Source of the DNA: Pseudomonas sp. LBUM920
GTDB lineage: Bacteria; Pseudomonadota; Gammaproteobacteria; Pseudomonadales; Pseudomonadaceae
Assembly (NCBI RefSeq): GCF_003852315.1
Contig: NZ_CP027762.1
Coordinates: forward strand, 4,941,501 to 5,005,500
DNA length: 64,000 nucleotides
Direction of reading: 5' to 3'
Below, piece after piece: positions 44,015-52,098 of the stretch. The notes below the pieces were generated by a model. That model made no database searches. It worked only from the letters and a program-made list of their open reading frames with translations, and was not told the origin of the DNA. The position numbers were made by a program, and so were the translations under genes. Numbering within the stretch: the first letter of the stretch is position 1; every line of letters begins with the position of its first letter.

Positions 44015-44064
44015 TCCATTTTGTCTGGTCTGGCCCTGGCAACAGGGCCAGTTGGAGTATCGCA

Positions 44065-44445
44065 ATGCCTCTTGGAAGCAAAGCTAAATACACCGCCGCA
44101 CAGAAGCGCAAAGCCGCCCGTATCGAACACAGTTACGAGCACAAAGGCGTGTCCAAGGAAGAAGCCGAAGCCCGCGCCTGGGCCACCGTCAACAAGCAGT
44201 CCGGCGGCGGTGACAAAGCCGGCGGTTCGGGCCAACGCAAAGCGCCGCAGAAAAAAGCCGAGGCACGCAGTGATTCGGCCAAGCGAGCTGCCGCCAGCCG
44301 CGAGGGTCACCCTCGCACCGGTCGCACTTCGCTGGCGACGCAGACCAAGGAAAGCCTGCTGAAGGAAGCGCGGGCGAAGGATATTCCGGGCAGGTCGAGC
44401 ATGCGCAAGGATGAGCTGATCGAAGCGCTGCGCAAGGCTGGCTGA
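44065..44445 (+). CDS. Basic 'plasmid stabilisation'-type protein with Rho-N/SAP-like C-terminus
   Basis: A 126-residue strongly basic protein. The N-terminal part (KRKAARIEHSYEHKGVSKEEAEARAWATVNK, read in parts) matches what pseudomonad genomes annotate as plasmid stabilisation protein. The middle is Lys/Gly-rich and disordered. The C-terminus (TKESLLKEARAKDIPGRSS, RKDELIEALRKAG) looks like a Rho N-terminal or SAP helix-extension-helix that binds nucleic acid. No plasmid is implied. Perhaps nucleoid- or RNA-binding. Confidence 0.75.
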   Translation: MPLGSKAKYTAAQKRKAARIEHSYEHKGVSKEEAEARAWATVNKQSGGGDKAGGSGQRKAPQKKAEARSDSAKRAAASREGHPRTGRTSLATQTKESLLKEARAKDIPGRSSMRKDELIEALRKAG

Positions 44446-44473
44446 CGCCGGCCTTGCCGACACACCAAACCCA

Positions 44474-44566
44474 ATGTGGGAGCGGGCTTGCTCGCGAATA
44501 CGGTAGAACAGTCACTCAACCTATCGACTGTTCCACAACATTCGCGAGCAAGCCCGTTCCCACATT
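44474..44566. repeat. REP pair (BIME)
   Basis: Head GTGGGAGCGGGCTTGCTCGC, tail GCGAGCAAGCCCGTTCCCAC (one base off). It lies between convergent genes. Confidence 0.92.
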
Positions 44567-44590
44567 TTGTTTTGCGTCGCACACCCAAAA

Positions 44591-45319
44591 TCAGCGGTGA
44601 GCCGATACCAGCAGCATCATGGGGCGCTCTTGTTCTTCGGCCAATGCTGGCCGAGCAATGAGGTCCGCTTCGCTTGGCCCCCACTCCTCCACGTGACTGA
44701 GGGTGAACCCCGCCTGAATCATAAGAGTAAGCAACGTGCCCAGCGTACGGTGCTGCTTGATTACGCCTTCGGCCAACCAGTGGGTCACCCGCGGCCCTTC
44801 CAACTGATAGCCATCCACCGGCCAGCTTTTGCGGCCTTGATCATCGACCAGCCACCCCGGGTTGCGGGGTGCCATGAAGATCGGGTGCTCGATGGAAAAC
44901 ACCAGTCGGCCACCGGGCACCAGGGCGTGGTGAATACGCTCGAACAGCCCCTTCAGATCGACGATGTAATGAAAAGCCAGCGAGCTGTAGGCCAGATCGA
45001 ACGAGGCAGCAGGCAGGTCGAGTTGTTCCAGGTCAGCGATGGCATAGGTAATGGTCGTCGCAGAGGTCATCTGTTTGGCCCGCGCCAGCATCTTTTGCGA
45101 CACGTCCAACCCCAGCACATGAGCCGCGCCCTGCTCCTGCGCCCAGCGGCTGAACCAGCCATAGCCACAGCCCAGGTCAACTGCATTCAAACCAGCCATC
45201 GGCGGCAACATTGCCTGTAAGGCAGGCCACTCCGGCGCGCCAGCCAGGCCTTCGACCGAGCGGCCCATTTTGCTGTAGCCCTCGAAGAAGGCTGGCGTGT
45301 CGTAGATATTCTGGGTCAT
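44591..45319 (-). CDS. Class I SAM-dependent methyltransferase
   Basis: A 242-residue methyltransferase starting MTQNIYDTPAFFEGY. The SAM-binding motif I is VDLGCGYGW (about 48-56), followed by VLGLDVSQKML and the acidic strand. The methyl acceptor is unknown; small-molecule rather than nucleic-acid methylation is typical of this UbiE/Tam-like architecture. It lies 25 bp downstream of the PfkB-kinase gene on the same strand, so it may be the last gene of the yeg-like operon. Confidence 0.88.
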   Translation of the reverse strand: MTQNIYDTPAFFEGYSKMGRSVEGLAGAPEWPALQAMLPPMAGLNAVDLGCGYGWFSRWAQEQGAAHVLGLDVSQKMLARAKQMTSATTITYAIADLEQLDLPAASFDLAYSSLAFHYIVDLKGLFERIHHALVPGGRLVFSIEHPIFMAPRNPGWLVDDQGRKSWPVDGYQLEGPRVTHWLAEGVIKQHRTLGTLLTLMIQAGFTLSHVEEWGPSEADLIARPALAEEQERPMMLLVSAHR

Positions 45320-45344
45320 GGCGTCGCTCCGTGCTGAGTGGCGC

Positions 45345-46262
45345 CTATTGTGCCAACAAGGCATCCACTTCGGCAGCCCCGGGTGAGGTTGCCGGCCCCC
45401 AGCGCGTGACCGCCAACGCGGCGGCCGCATTGGCGCGGCGTGCCGCGTCAGCCGGTTCCAAGCCCTGAGCCAACCCCGCAAGAAACACCCCGGCATGGGC
45501 ATCGCCCGCGCCGTTACTGTCCACGGCGGTCACCTTGAAGCCGGGCACATGCCTGGCCTCGCCTTGAAGACTGACCCAGCACCCGTTCGGCCCATCGCGC
45601 ACCACCAGCAACGCGTCGGCAGGCAAGTGCCGTTCGAGTTCGAGCAATGCCTTGGCCAGAGTGTCGGCGCCGGTAAACGCCAGGGCTTCCGGGCCGTTGC
45701 TGGTCCAGATGTCGATGCGCGGCAACAAGGCGACCATCAGCGCCGAGTCCGGGGCCTTGACCAGCGGCCCCGGGTCGAACACCACCGTGATGTCACGCGG
45801 CAGCGCCAGCAGCCAATCGAGCAATGCCTGGGCCTTGCCTTCGAGCAACAGGCTGTAGCCGCTGACGTACACGTAATCGTCCGCGCGCGGCACGACGTTC
45901 GCCAAGTCCTCGGCGCTCAAATCCCCTTCTGCGCCGATATGCGAAATGAAGGTGCGTTCGGTGGTGGCTTCGGTCAGCGACACGCATAAACCGGTGTCCT
46001 TGCCGTGGCTGGTCGACTGGGCCATCTCTACGCCCTCGGCTTGCATGGCCGCGCGCGCCAGGTCGCCGAAGCGGCCCTTGCCATGGCGGCCGAGGTAAAC
46101 CACCGGCAGACCATTGCGCCGGGCGGCAGCCATCACGTTGAAACCGCCGCCGGCTTCGAAGCTGGCAGACCGCGCCAGCACGTCGCCGCCGGTTGCAGGC
46201 AAGGTGTCGAGGGCCATGACCAGGTCGACGATGACCTGGCCGGTGTGCAGCAATCTAGACAT
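45345..46262 (-). CDS. PfkB-family carbohydrate/nucleoside kinase (YegV-like)
   Basis: A 305-residue ribokinase-fold kinase. N-terminal segment GGDVLARSASFEAGGGFNVM with the GG dipeptides; C-terminal PfkB signature VDSNGAGDAHAGVFLAG with the catalytic Asp in GAGD (DSNGAGD instead of the usual DTxGAGD). It phosphorylates a sugar or nucleoside. It overlaps the permease gene by 8 bp. With the GntR, ADP-ribosylglycohydrolase and transporter genes it mirrors the E. coli yegTUVW set, where YegV is the kinase. Confidence 0.9.
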   Translation of the reverse strand: MSRLLHTGQVIVDLVMALDTLPATGGDVLARSASFEAGGGFNVMAAARRNGLPVVYLGRHGKGRFGDLARAAMQAEGVEMAQSTSHGKDTGLCVSLTEATTERTFISHIGAEGDLSAEDLANVVPRADDYVYVSGYSLLLEGKAQALLDWLLALPRDITVVFDPGPLVKAPDSALMVALLPRIDIWTSNGPEALAFTGADTLAKALLELERHLPADALLVVRDGPNGCWVSLQGEARHVPGFKVTAVDSNGAGDAHAGVFLAGLAQGLEPADAARRANAAAALAVTRWGPATSPGAAEVDALLAQ

Positions 46263-47721
46263 TGGGGCTCTCTACTAAAGCCGGACGACGGTCAGCTGCG
46301 CCGCCCAGTACTGCGTAAATTCCGCCGGCCACCAGGAAGGTGACGATCCAGCCCAGCCCGTTGTGACCCAGCCACGAGTCGGACAGCGGCCCGGCGAACC
46401 AGATGTTTTCGGCTGTGGTGCCGATGGTGGTGAAGCTGAAGCCCAGCACGATGGCCACGGCCCAGGCACCGAATGCACGCCATTCCACGCCGCCGCGATA
46501 CCAGTAGGCACTGCTTGGGCTTACGTCCAGCAAGTCTTTGGGGCTGTAGTAGTGGCGATGAAGCAAGTCGACCACGAAGATCCCGACCCACGCCGTAATC
46601 GGCACCGCCAACAGCGAGATGAACGTGATGAACGGGCCGTAGAAACTGTCGGCAATCAGCATGAAGTAGATCGAACCGGCGAAGATCGCGACGATGTCGA
46701 CGATCACCGCGTGCACGCGCTTGACCTTCAAGCCCAGGGTCAAGGTGGTCAGGCCCGCCGAGTACACCGACAGGTTGTTGGACAGCAGCAGCCCGCCAAA
46801 CGCGGTGATCAGGTACGGCACGGCCATCCAGGTGGGCAGCATGTCGCGGATCGCGATGATCGGGTCAGTGGCCGAGGCCAGATCATTGTTGCCCACCGAC
46901 AGCAAGCCACCGAGGGTAATCAGCAACACCAGCGGAATCCCCGCACCAAACGCGGCAGAGGCCACCAGGCGCACGGCCTTGACGCTGCGGTGCTGGTAAC
47001 GCGACATATCGGCGCCGGCGTTGGCCCAGCCGATACCGGTGCCGGCGGCCATGGTGCCGACGCCGATGATCATCGCGCTCAGCGGCGCCGGCGTGGCGTT
47101 GAACACCGCACTCCAGTCGATGGTGGCGCAGAGGAAGCCGCCCACCAGGATGTTCAAGGCGCCAAATACATAGGTGGCCCACTTCTGGATCACCAGCAAG
47201 GTCGCGTGGCCGAGGCCGGAGACGGACAGGGTCAGCAGCACGAAAATAGCGATAAAGATCAGTGTCAGCACGGGCGCGCTTTTCGCTTCGACCGGCGAGT
47301 GAAACAGGATCGAACACAACGACAGCAACACGAATGCCGCGGTGGTGGTGTTGACGGTTTCCCAGCCCAGTCGCGACATCAGCGACACAAGGGTCGGGCC
47401 GATATTGCCGCGCACGCCAAAGATCGCCCGGGACAGCGTCAGGCTCGGCGCACGCCCGCGGCGGCCGGCAATCGAGATGATGCCCACCACGGCGAAAGAG
47501 CCGGCGGCGCCGAGGATTGCAACGATGATCGCCTGCCAGATCGCCAGGCCACGGAACGCCACGAGGGTCGCGCCCAGCGGCAAACCGAGAATGCTGATGT
47601 TGGCCGCGAACCACACCCAGAACAGTTGCAGCGGATGACCGTTGCACTCGCCTTCAGGGACCGGTTCGATACCGCGTGTTTCCAATTGCCCGGCACTTTG
47701 GCCGGTAGAAGGGGTGCTCAT
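46255..47721 (-). CDS. NCS1-family purine/cytosine-type permease
   Basis: A 488-residue, about twelve-helix inner-membrane transporter. Family blocks include LSILGLPLGATLV-like NISILGLPLGA, the SLTLSRAIFGVRGN loop and GWANAGADMSRY in the middle. NCS1 permeases (CodB-like) import nucleobases or nucleosides with H+ or Na+. It takes the place of the unrelated YegT (nucleoside:H+ symporter) in the yeg-like operon. Kinase gene overlaps its 3' end. Confidence 0.92.
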   Translation of the reverse strand: MSTPSTGQSAGQLETRGIEPVPEGECNGHPLQLFWVWFAANISILGLPLGATLVAFRGLAIWQAIIVAILGAAGSFAVVGIISIAGRRGRAPSLTLSRAIFGVRGNIGPTLVSLMSRLGWETVNTTTAAFVLLSLCSILFHSPVEAKSAPVLTLIFIAIFVLLTLSVSGLGHATLLVIQKWATYVFGALNILVGGFLCATIDWSAVFNATPAPLSAMIIGVGTMAAGTGIGWANAGADMSRYQHRSVKAVRLVASAAFGAGIPLVLLITLGGLLSVGNNDLASATDPIIAIRDMLPTWMAVPYLITAFGGLLLSNNLSVYSAGLTTLTLGLKVKRVHAVIVDIVAIFAGSIYFMLIADSFYGPFITFISLLAVPITAWVGIFVVDLLHRHYYSPKDLLDVSPSSAYWYRGGVEWRAFGAWAVAIVLGFSFTTIGTTAENIWFAGPLSDSWLGHNGLGWIVTFLVAGGIYAVLGGAADRRPALVESPNV

Positions 47722-47810
47722 GAGGGGTGCTCCTGGTGCCTGTATTGTTGTGGTTGTGGCAGATACTCAAGGTGAATCGACTCTCGGTCTTCCTGACTCT
47801 GCGAGTTCAA

Positions 47811-47900
47811 TGGGGGAGCGGGCTTGCTCGCGAAAGCGGTGGGACAGTCAACTGATGTGCCACCTGATACACCGCTTTCGCGAGCAAGCCCGCTCCCACC
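47811..47900. repeat. REP pair (BIME) inside the yeg-like operon
   Basis: Head GGGGGAGCGGGCTTGCTCGC, tail GCGAGCAAGCCCGCTCCCAC. It sits between two genes on the same strand, the ADP-ribosylglycohydrolase and the permease, where it could process or attenuate the transcript. Confidence 0.92.
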
Positions 47901-47916
47901 TGTTTGCCTGCTGCGC

Positions 47917-48918
47917 TTATCGAATTTGCAGCAGCCCCTGCACCAGCGGCTGCAAGTCCAGGCCATTGACCTGCTTGACCTGTTCAATCATCACCGGCGG
48001 CCAGCACTGCATGCCCAGACACGCGCCCAACATCGCGCCGAGCATCGCGGCGATGGTGTCGGTGTCGCCGCCAAGGCTGGCGGCCAGGCACACGGCTTCC
48101 AAAGCACTCATCGCGCCCACCGCCACTTGCTGCGCGAGGGCAAACGACACCACCACCGACTCCTGGGAGGCCACGGAGGTACCAATCAGTTCGTAAAGCA
48201 GGTCGGCAAACAGGGCGTTGTCGCCGCTGCCGACGCTCAAGGTGCGCGCCCAGCTGATGCGCGTGGAAATACGCCCACCGGCAATCCAGTGACCATGGTT
48301 TTCCGCCTGCTGGGCGATCTGCGTGCCGATGTTGAGCGCTTCGCCCAGGTCCACGCCGTTGATGCCGGCCGAGACCACCGCTGCAACAGCAGCCGCGCTG
48401 GAGATGCCCAACGTGGTGTTGTGGGTGACCTGGCAGGCCTGGATCACCGCCTGGATGAACGGCGCCGGGTCGCTGACATCGGCGGCGATCCCCACGGGCG
48501 TGATCCGCATGGCGGCGCCGTTGGTGGTGCCAAAGCGCCCGGATTCTTCCGGGGTGTGGCCGGCGAGGATCATGTCGATGGCGCGCTTGGTCGATGGCCC
48601 GAGCAAATCCTGGGAGCCCTTGGCACGCATCGCCGCCTCCCAGTCGATCAAGCGCTGGGCGAGCACGGTCGGTTCGATCTTGCCGTTTCCTTCAACCAGC
48701 AACTCGCCGACCAGGATCGCCTGTTCAGTGTCATCGGTAATCGAACCGGCCGGCATGTTTGGCGCAATCGGTTGGTCGGCATCGGCGTCTTCCAAACCCG
48801 TGATGGCACCGAAGCGCTGTTGCACCTGTTCGCGGCTCAAGGACTGGGTGGGCATGCCCAATGCGTCGCCCAATGCCAGGCCGTAGAAGGCGCCGAGGGC
48901 GCGGTTTTGCGGGGTCAT
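47917..48918 (-). CDS. ADP-ribosylglycohydrolase-family protein (YegU-like)
   Basis: A 333-residue hydrolase of the DraG/ARH fold, starting MTPQNRALGAFYGLALGDALG at 48918. Metal-binding motifs: SITDDTEQAI (about 57-66, DDT) and GGDTDTIAAMLGAMLGA (about 287-303, read in parts). Family members cleave ADP-ribose or similar N-glycosidic bonds using two Mg2+ ions; a nucleoside hydrolase role fits the transporter and kinase next to it. The start overlaps the GntR stop by 4 bp. Confidence 0.92.
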   Translation of the reverse strand: MTPQNRALGAFYGLALGDALGMPTQSLSREQVQQRFGAITGLEDADADQPIAPNMPAGSITDDTEQAILVGELLVEGNGKIEPTVLAQRLIDWEAAMRAKGSQDLLGPSTKRAIDMILAGHTPEESGRFGTTNGAAMRITPVGIAADVSDPAPFIQAVIQACQVTHNTTLGISSAAAVAAVVSAGINGVDLGEALNIGTQIAQQAENHGHWIAGGRISTRISWARTLSVGSGDNALFADLLYELIGTSVASQESVVVSFALAQQVAVGAMSALEAVCLAASLGGDTDTIAAMLGAMLGACLGMQCWPPVMIEQVKQVNGLDLQPLVQGLLQIR

Positions 48919-49628
48919 TTTGACGCTCCAAACTGCAGGTGCAGGCGAAAGTGCAGAGGGTCGAGCAAACTTTCGACGTACTCCATGAAGCGCTCGCGGC
49001 GGTCGTAGGTGGTGCGCGAGGCCTTGAGAAACACCGTGCCGGCGGGGCGGCCAAGCAACTCGGCGTCTTCGTCGCTGAGGGGCTCGGCGCCGATCCATTG
49101 GTCACCTTCGGCGCCAACGTAGCCGTAGGCGGCCAGGGTGATGGTCAGGGAATTGTCGATCAGGCCTACGCGGGGCAGGCCTTCCAGGCCACCAGAGGCG
49201 GGCATCAGCGAGCGCTCCAGCGACACCGCCGTACCATCGGTGGTACGCCGACGACGGTCGAGGGCGATGAATTGGTCGCTGCCGAAACGGCTGAGCAGGT
49301 CGGGGCGGGTCACGGCTTCCAGGCGCAGGATGTCGGTGGTAACCAGCGCCCCCGTGTCCGCCAGGGCCTGGGCCCAGCCGCTGCGTTGGTCGAGCACCAT
49401 GCCGTCAAAGGTGACGATGGAGCCGACGCCGCTCTGGGTGGCGATGTAGTTGCGGCGTTTGAGCTCAGCCAGGGCTTCGCGCAACGTGCCACGGCTGACC
49501 GCGAACTCTTCGGCCAACTGGTGCTCGCCTGGCAGCAGGAAACCGTCGGCCATGACGCCCGCCTCGATACGGCGGATAAGCTCGTCGACGACGCGTTTTT
49601 TCTTATCAAATCGGACATGTCTAATCAT
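48915..49628 (-). CDS. GntR-family regulator with UTRA domain (YegW-like)
   Basis: A 237-residue HutC/YegW-type regulator. Winged HTH at residues ~1-70 (LPGEHQLAEEFAVSRGTLREAL), then a UTRA effector-binding domain. Start chosen at the ATG 49628; a TTG two codons upstream is in frame. First gene of the operon with the ADP-ribosylglycohydrolase, permease and kinase; an inverted repeat overlaps its start codon and could be its own operator. Confidence 0.9.
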   Translation of the reverse strand: MIRHVRFDKKKRVVDELIRRIEAGVMADGFLLPGEHQLAEEFAVSRGTLREALAELKRRNYIATQSGVGSIVTFDGMVLDQRSGWAQALADTGALVTTDILRLEAVTRPDLLSRFGSDQFIALDRRRRTTDGTAVSLERSLMPASGGLEGLPRVGLIDNSLTITLAAYGYVGAEGDQWIGAEPLSDEDAELLGRPAGTVFLKASRTTYDRRERFMEYVESLLDPLHFRLHLQFGASK

Positions 49629-49630
49629 GT
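49615..49630. promoter_or_regulatory. Inverted repeat at the gntR start codon
   Basis: ACATG-N6-CATGT spans the start codon of the GntR gene. It is short, so chance is possible, but the position suits autoregulation. Confidence 0.3.
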
Positions 49631-49698
49631 ACAAATTGATAACCGATAGCGCCCGATTACAGCAAGCGAATTATTTCAGGCAGATGAAAAAGCTGGCC

Positions 49699-50259
49699 TC
49701 AGGGCTCCAGGCCAATGCGGAAAAACTCCCCGGCGCTCCACACGCCAAGCCAGTTCTGACCGTTGATCGGACGGCTCACCGCCAACTCGACCAGTTGGTA
49801 AAAAACATTGCGATGCACGAGGGCTTCGAGGTTGGTGCGCACACGCAAATAGGGCGCGGGCTCCTGGGTGACGGGGTCGATTTCGACGCGCAGCGGGTGT
49901 TCGAGGCTGGCCTCGATTTGCTCGTCGACGTTGGTGGTGAAGTGCAGCACCTGGCTTTCGCCCTGCCCTTGCACCTCAAGGGTTACTGCCACAAACGGTG
50001 CGTCATCGACAGTGATGCCGACCTTCTCTACCGGTGTCACCAGAAAATAATCATCACCGTCGCGGCGAATGATGTTGGAGAACAACTTGACCATCGGCTT
50101 GCGCCCGATCGGCGTGCCCTGGTAGAACCAGGTGCCATCGCGGGCGATGCGCATGTCGATGTTGCCGCAGAAATCCGGATTCCACAGGTGCACCGGTGCC
50201 GGCCCCTTGCCTTTGGGCAGTTGAGCCAACAGGTCATTGGCCTTGGCGGAATCGGACAT
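49699..50259 (-). CDS. DUF1285 protein
   Basis: A 186-residue cytoplasmic protein. The family opening is visible: PVHLWNPDFCGNIDMRIARDG followed by TWFYQGTPIGR, read in parts. Beta-rich throughout; known structures of DUF1285 show two beta-barrel-like halves, with no proven function. Conserved in pseudomonads next to a DUF4823 gene, as here (18 bp gap). Confidence 0.88.
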   Translation of the reverse strand: MSDSAKANDLLAQLPKGKGPAPVHLWNPDFCGNIDMRIARDGTWFYQGTPIGRKPMVKLFSNIIRRDGDDYFLVTPVEKVGITVDDAPFVAVTLEVQGQGESQVLHFTTNVDEQIEASLEHPLRVEIDPVTQEPAPYLRVRTNLEALVHRNVFYQLVELAVSRPINGQNWLGVWSAGEFFRIGLEP

Positions 50260-50277
50260 GCAGTTCTCCTTGAGTTT

Positions 50278-50883
50278 TTACTGATCCCCCATGCCCAGCA
50301 GGCCGCGGGCGTACTGCGCCAGGGGGCGGGCAATCAGATCTTCTGGCTTGTTGTCGTGAAACGTCAGTAAACCGCCACGACTGCGAATACGTGCAGTATC
50401 AATCAAATACTGGGTGCTGGTCTCGATCAACATGATCTGGATGACGCCGCTGTCCAGCCCGACGCGGTCCAGCGCCTGTTGATCCGTCCATTCATCGGCA
50501 TTGCCGATGCGGTCATCGGCTGCAGCGAAGCGGCAATACAACAGGTAATGCGCACCCGCCCCACGGGCTTCGGCCATCGCCTGTTCCAGGCCTTCTGGCT
50601 TGCGCGCACGGCGCACCATCGGGAAGTATTCGACAAAGCCGTTGAAGGCCTCTTCGGCCACCACGTTGGGTCGCGGATAAGCGCTGCCCGGCGGCACAAA
50701 CGCACCTTGGGCGATAAAGACAAAAGAGTCCGGCTGTATGCGAATCGACGCAGTGCGGCGGGTATCACTGTGGTCCAGCAAGCCGGCGTCGCTCATCTGA
50801 TAGCGGGTGCCTTCGGCCATATCGCTGACGGTCATGCAACCACTCAGCGTCAACGACGCCAGCAACAAAACCAGACTACGCAT
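50278..50883 (-). CDS. DUF4823 lipoprotein
   Basis: A 201-residue predicted lipoprotein, starting MRSLVLLLASLTLSGC with the lipobox LSGC (Cys16). Mature segments RYQMSDAGLLDHSDT, AGAHYLLYCRFAAADDR and the C-terminal PLAQYARGLLG fit DUF4823. Probably outer-membrane anchored; function unknown. First of a pair with DUF1285. Confidence 0.86.
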   Translation of the reverse strand: MRSLVLLLASLTLSGCMTVSDMAEGTRYQMSDAGLLDHSDTRRTASIRIQPDSFVFIAQGAFVPPGSAYPRPNVVAEEAFNGFVEYFPMVRRARKPEGLEQAMAEARGAGAHYLLYCRFAAADDRIGNADEWTDQQALDRVGLDSGVIQIMLIETSTQYLIDTARIRSRGGLLTFHDNKPEDLIARPLAQYARGLLGMGDQ

Positions 50884-50990
50884 CCTAATCCTCCAAAAGC
50901 CGGTGACGGAAAACCGGCGAATGGGCGTGAGATGCAGAATCCGCGCCATTCAGCAGCGGGGAAAATGAAATGTGGGAAGAGCGTGTGTCG

Positions 50991-51959
50991 CTAGCCGCCG
51001 ATGATCTTCATGATGGTGGCACCGCCGGAGAAGGCCACTTCCTGTTTGTCGCCCAGGGCCTTCATCAGCAGGCCTTGCAAGGCTGGCAGCGCCTGATGGC
51101 GCGGCAGGTCGAGCAGGTCGCCGACGTAATGACGGTTGCTCGACGACAGGCAGCCATGCAGCCACCCGGTAGACGACAAACGCAGACGCGAACACGTACG
51201 GCAAAACGGCACGCTTTCATTGGCGATAACACCAAAGAAGCCTTGGCCCGGCACCTCGTAGCGCACCGCGGTAGCGTCTACTGGCGCGTTGGCTTGCAGG
51301 TATTCGTGGTGTTCACCGATCAGGCTGAGCAGTTGCTGCAGGCTGACGAATTGCTGCAGGAACGCGTTGGAATCCTTGGCCAGATGGCCCATGCGCATCA
51401 GTTCGATAAAGCGCAGCTCGTAGCCACGCTCAAGGCAATAGTCGAGCAGCGGCATCACCTGGTCCAGGTTCTGCCCGCGCAACGGCACCATGTTCACTTT
51501 GATCTTGATCCCCGCGGCGCGGGCCTGTTCCATGCCATCAAGCACGGTGGCCAAGTCGCCGCCACGGGCGATGCTGCGGAAGGCGTCGGCGTCCAGGGTG
51601 TCGAGGGAAACGTTGATGCGGCGAATGCCGGCCTCCACCAGCAATGGCAGTTTGCGCGCCAGCAATTGGCCGTTGGTGGTCAGGCTGATATCACTGAGGC
51701 CCATTCCGCCGACCGCGCTCATGAAGGCCTCCAGCTTGGGGCTCACCAGCGGTTCGCCGCCCGTGATGCGCAGGCGGTCGATACCCGCCGCTTCAATCAG
51801 GTACGCCACCCCACGGGCCATCGCCTCGGCCGAGAGTTCGTCCTGGGCAGCCACCAACCGCTTGCCATTAGGCACGCAGTAGGTACACGCGTAGTTGCAG
51901 GCTGAGGTCAGGCTGATTCGCAAGTTGCGAAATCGCCTGCCTTGACGATCAACGATCAT
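50991..51959 (-). CDS. moaA: GTP 3',8-cyclase MoaA (molybdenum cofactor synthesis)
   Basis: A 322-residue radical SAM enzyme making the pyranopterin precursor from GTP. The N-terminal cluster is CNYACTYC (Cys21, 25, 28). A second C-terminal 4Fe-4S set is CRTC...C (Cys253, 256, 270). The C-terminus ends in GG, the conserved double-glycine tail that MoaA needs. No other moa genes are adjacent, so it is an orphan copy. A 32-bp palindrome lies 31 bp upstream of its start. Confidence 0.93.
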   Translation of the reverse strand: MIVDRQGRRFRNLRISLTSACNYACTYCVPNGKRLVAAQDELSAEAMARGVAYLIEAAGIDRLRITGGEPLVSPKLEAFMSAVGGMGLSDISLTTNGQLLARKLPLLVEAGIRRINVSLDTLDADAFRSIARGGDLATVLDGMEQARAAGIKIKVNMVPLRGQNLDQVMPLLDYCLERGYELRFIELMRMGHLAKDSNAFLQQFVSLQQLLSLIGEHHEYLQANAPVDATAVRYEVPGQGFFGVIANESVPFCRTCSRLRLSSTGWLHGCLSSSNRHYVGDLLDLPRHQALPALQGLLMKALGDKQEVAFSGGATIMKIIGG

Positions 51960-51990
51960 GGATCACTCCGGCAGAGGATGATTCGGGCGC

Positions 51991-52022
51991 GCTAAAAGCT
52001 GACTTATAAATCAACTTTTAGC
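51991..52022. promoter_or_regulatory. 32-bp near-perfect palindrome upstream of moaA
   Basis: GCTAAAAG-C-TGA-C-TTATAA-A-TCA-A-CTTTTAGC: 14 of 16 symmetric base pairs match. Such size and symmetry suit an operator for a dimer or tetramer in the moaA promoter. The TTGAT...GTCAG spacing does not fit an Anr/FNR box. Confidence 0.7.
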
Positions 52023-52098
52023 AAGGTCCTTGCCTGAGTATATTCCTGGGGTACTGCAACTGGCAGTAAATCATTGCGCCATCACTGTCGGGAATAGC

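Noticed and set aside
44065..44445. Evidence for a plasmid or toxin-antitoxin unit
   Set aside because: The plasmid-stabilisation label comes from database naming of this family. No partner toxin, partition gene or replication gene is nearby.
46363..47775. 470-codon open frame antisense to the NCS1 permease gene
   Set aside because: Its translation is Gln/His/Arg-rich low complexity. The opposite strand encodes a clear twelve-helix permease.
51991..52022. Anr/FNR box upstream of moaA
   Set aside because: TTGAT is present on one arm, but the partner arm is GTCAG and the spacing is six, not four, so it does not fit TTGAT-N4-ATCAA.
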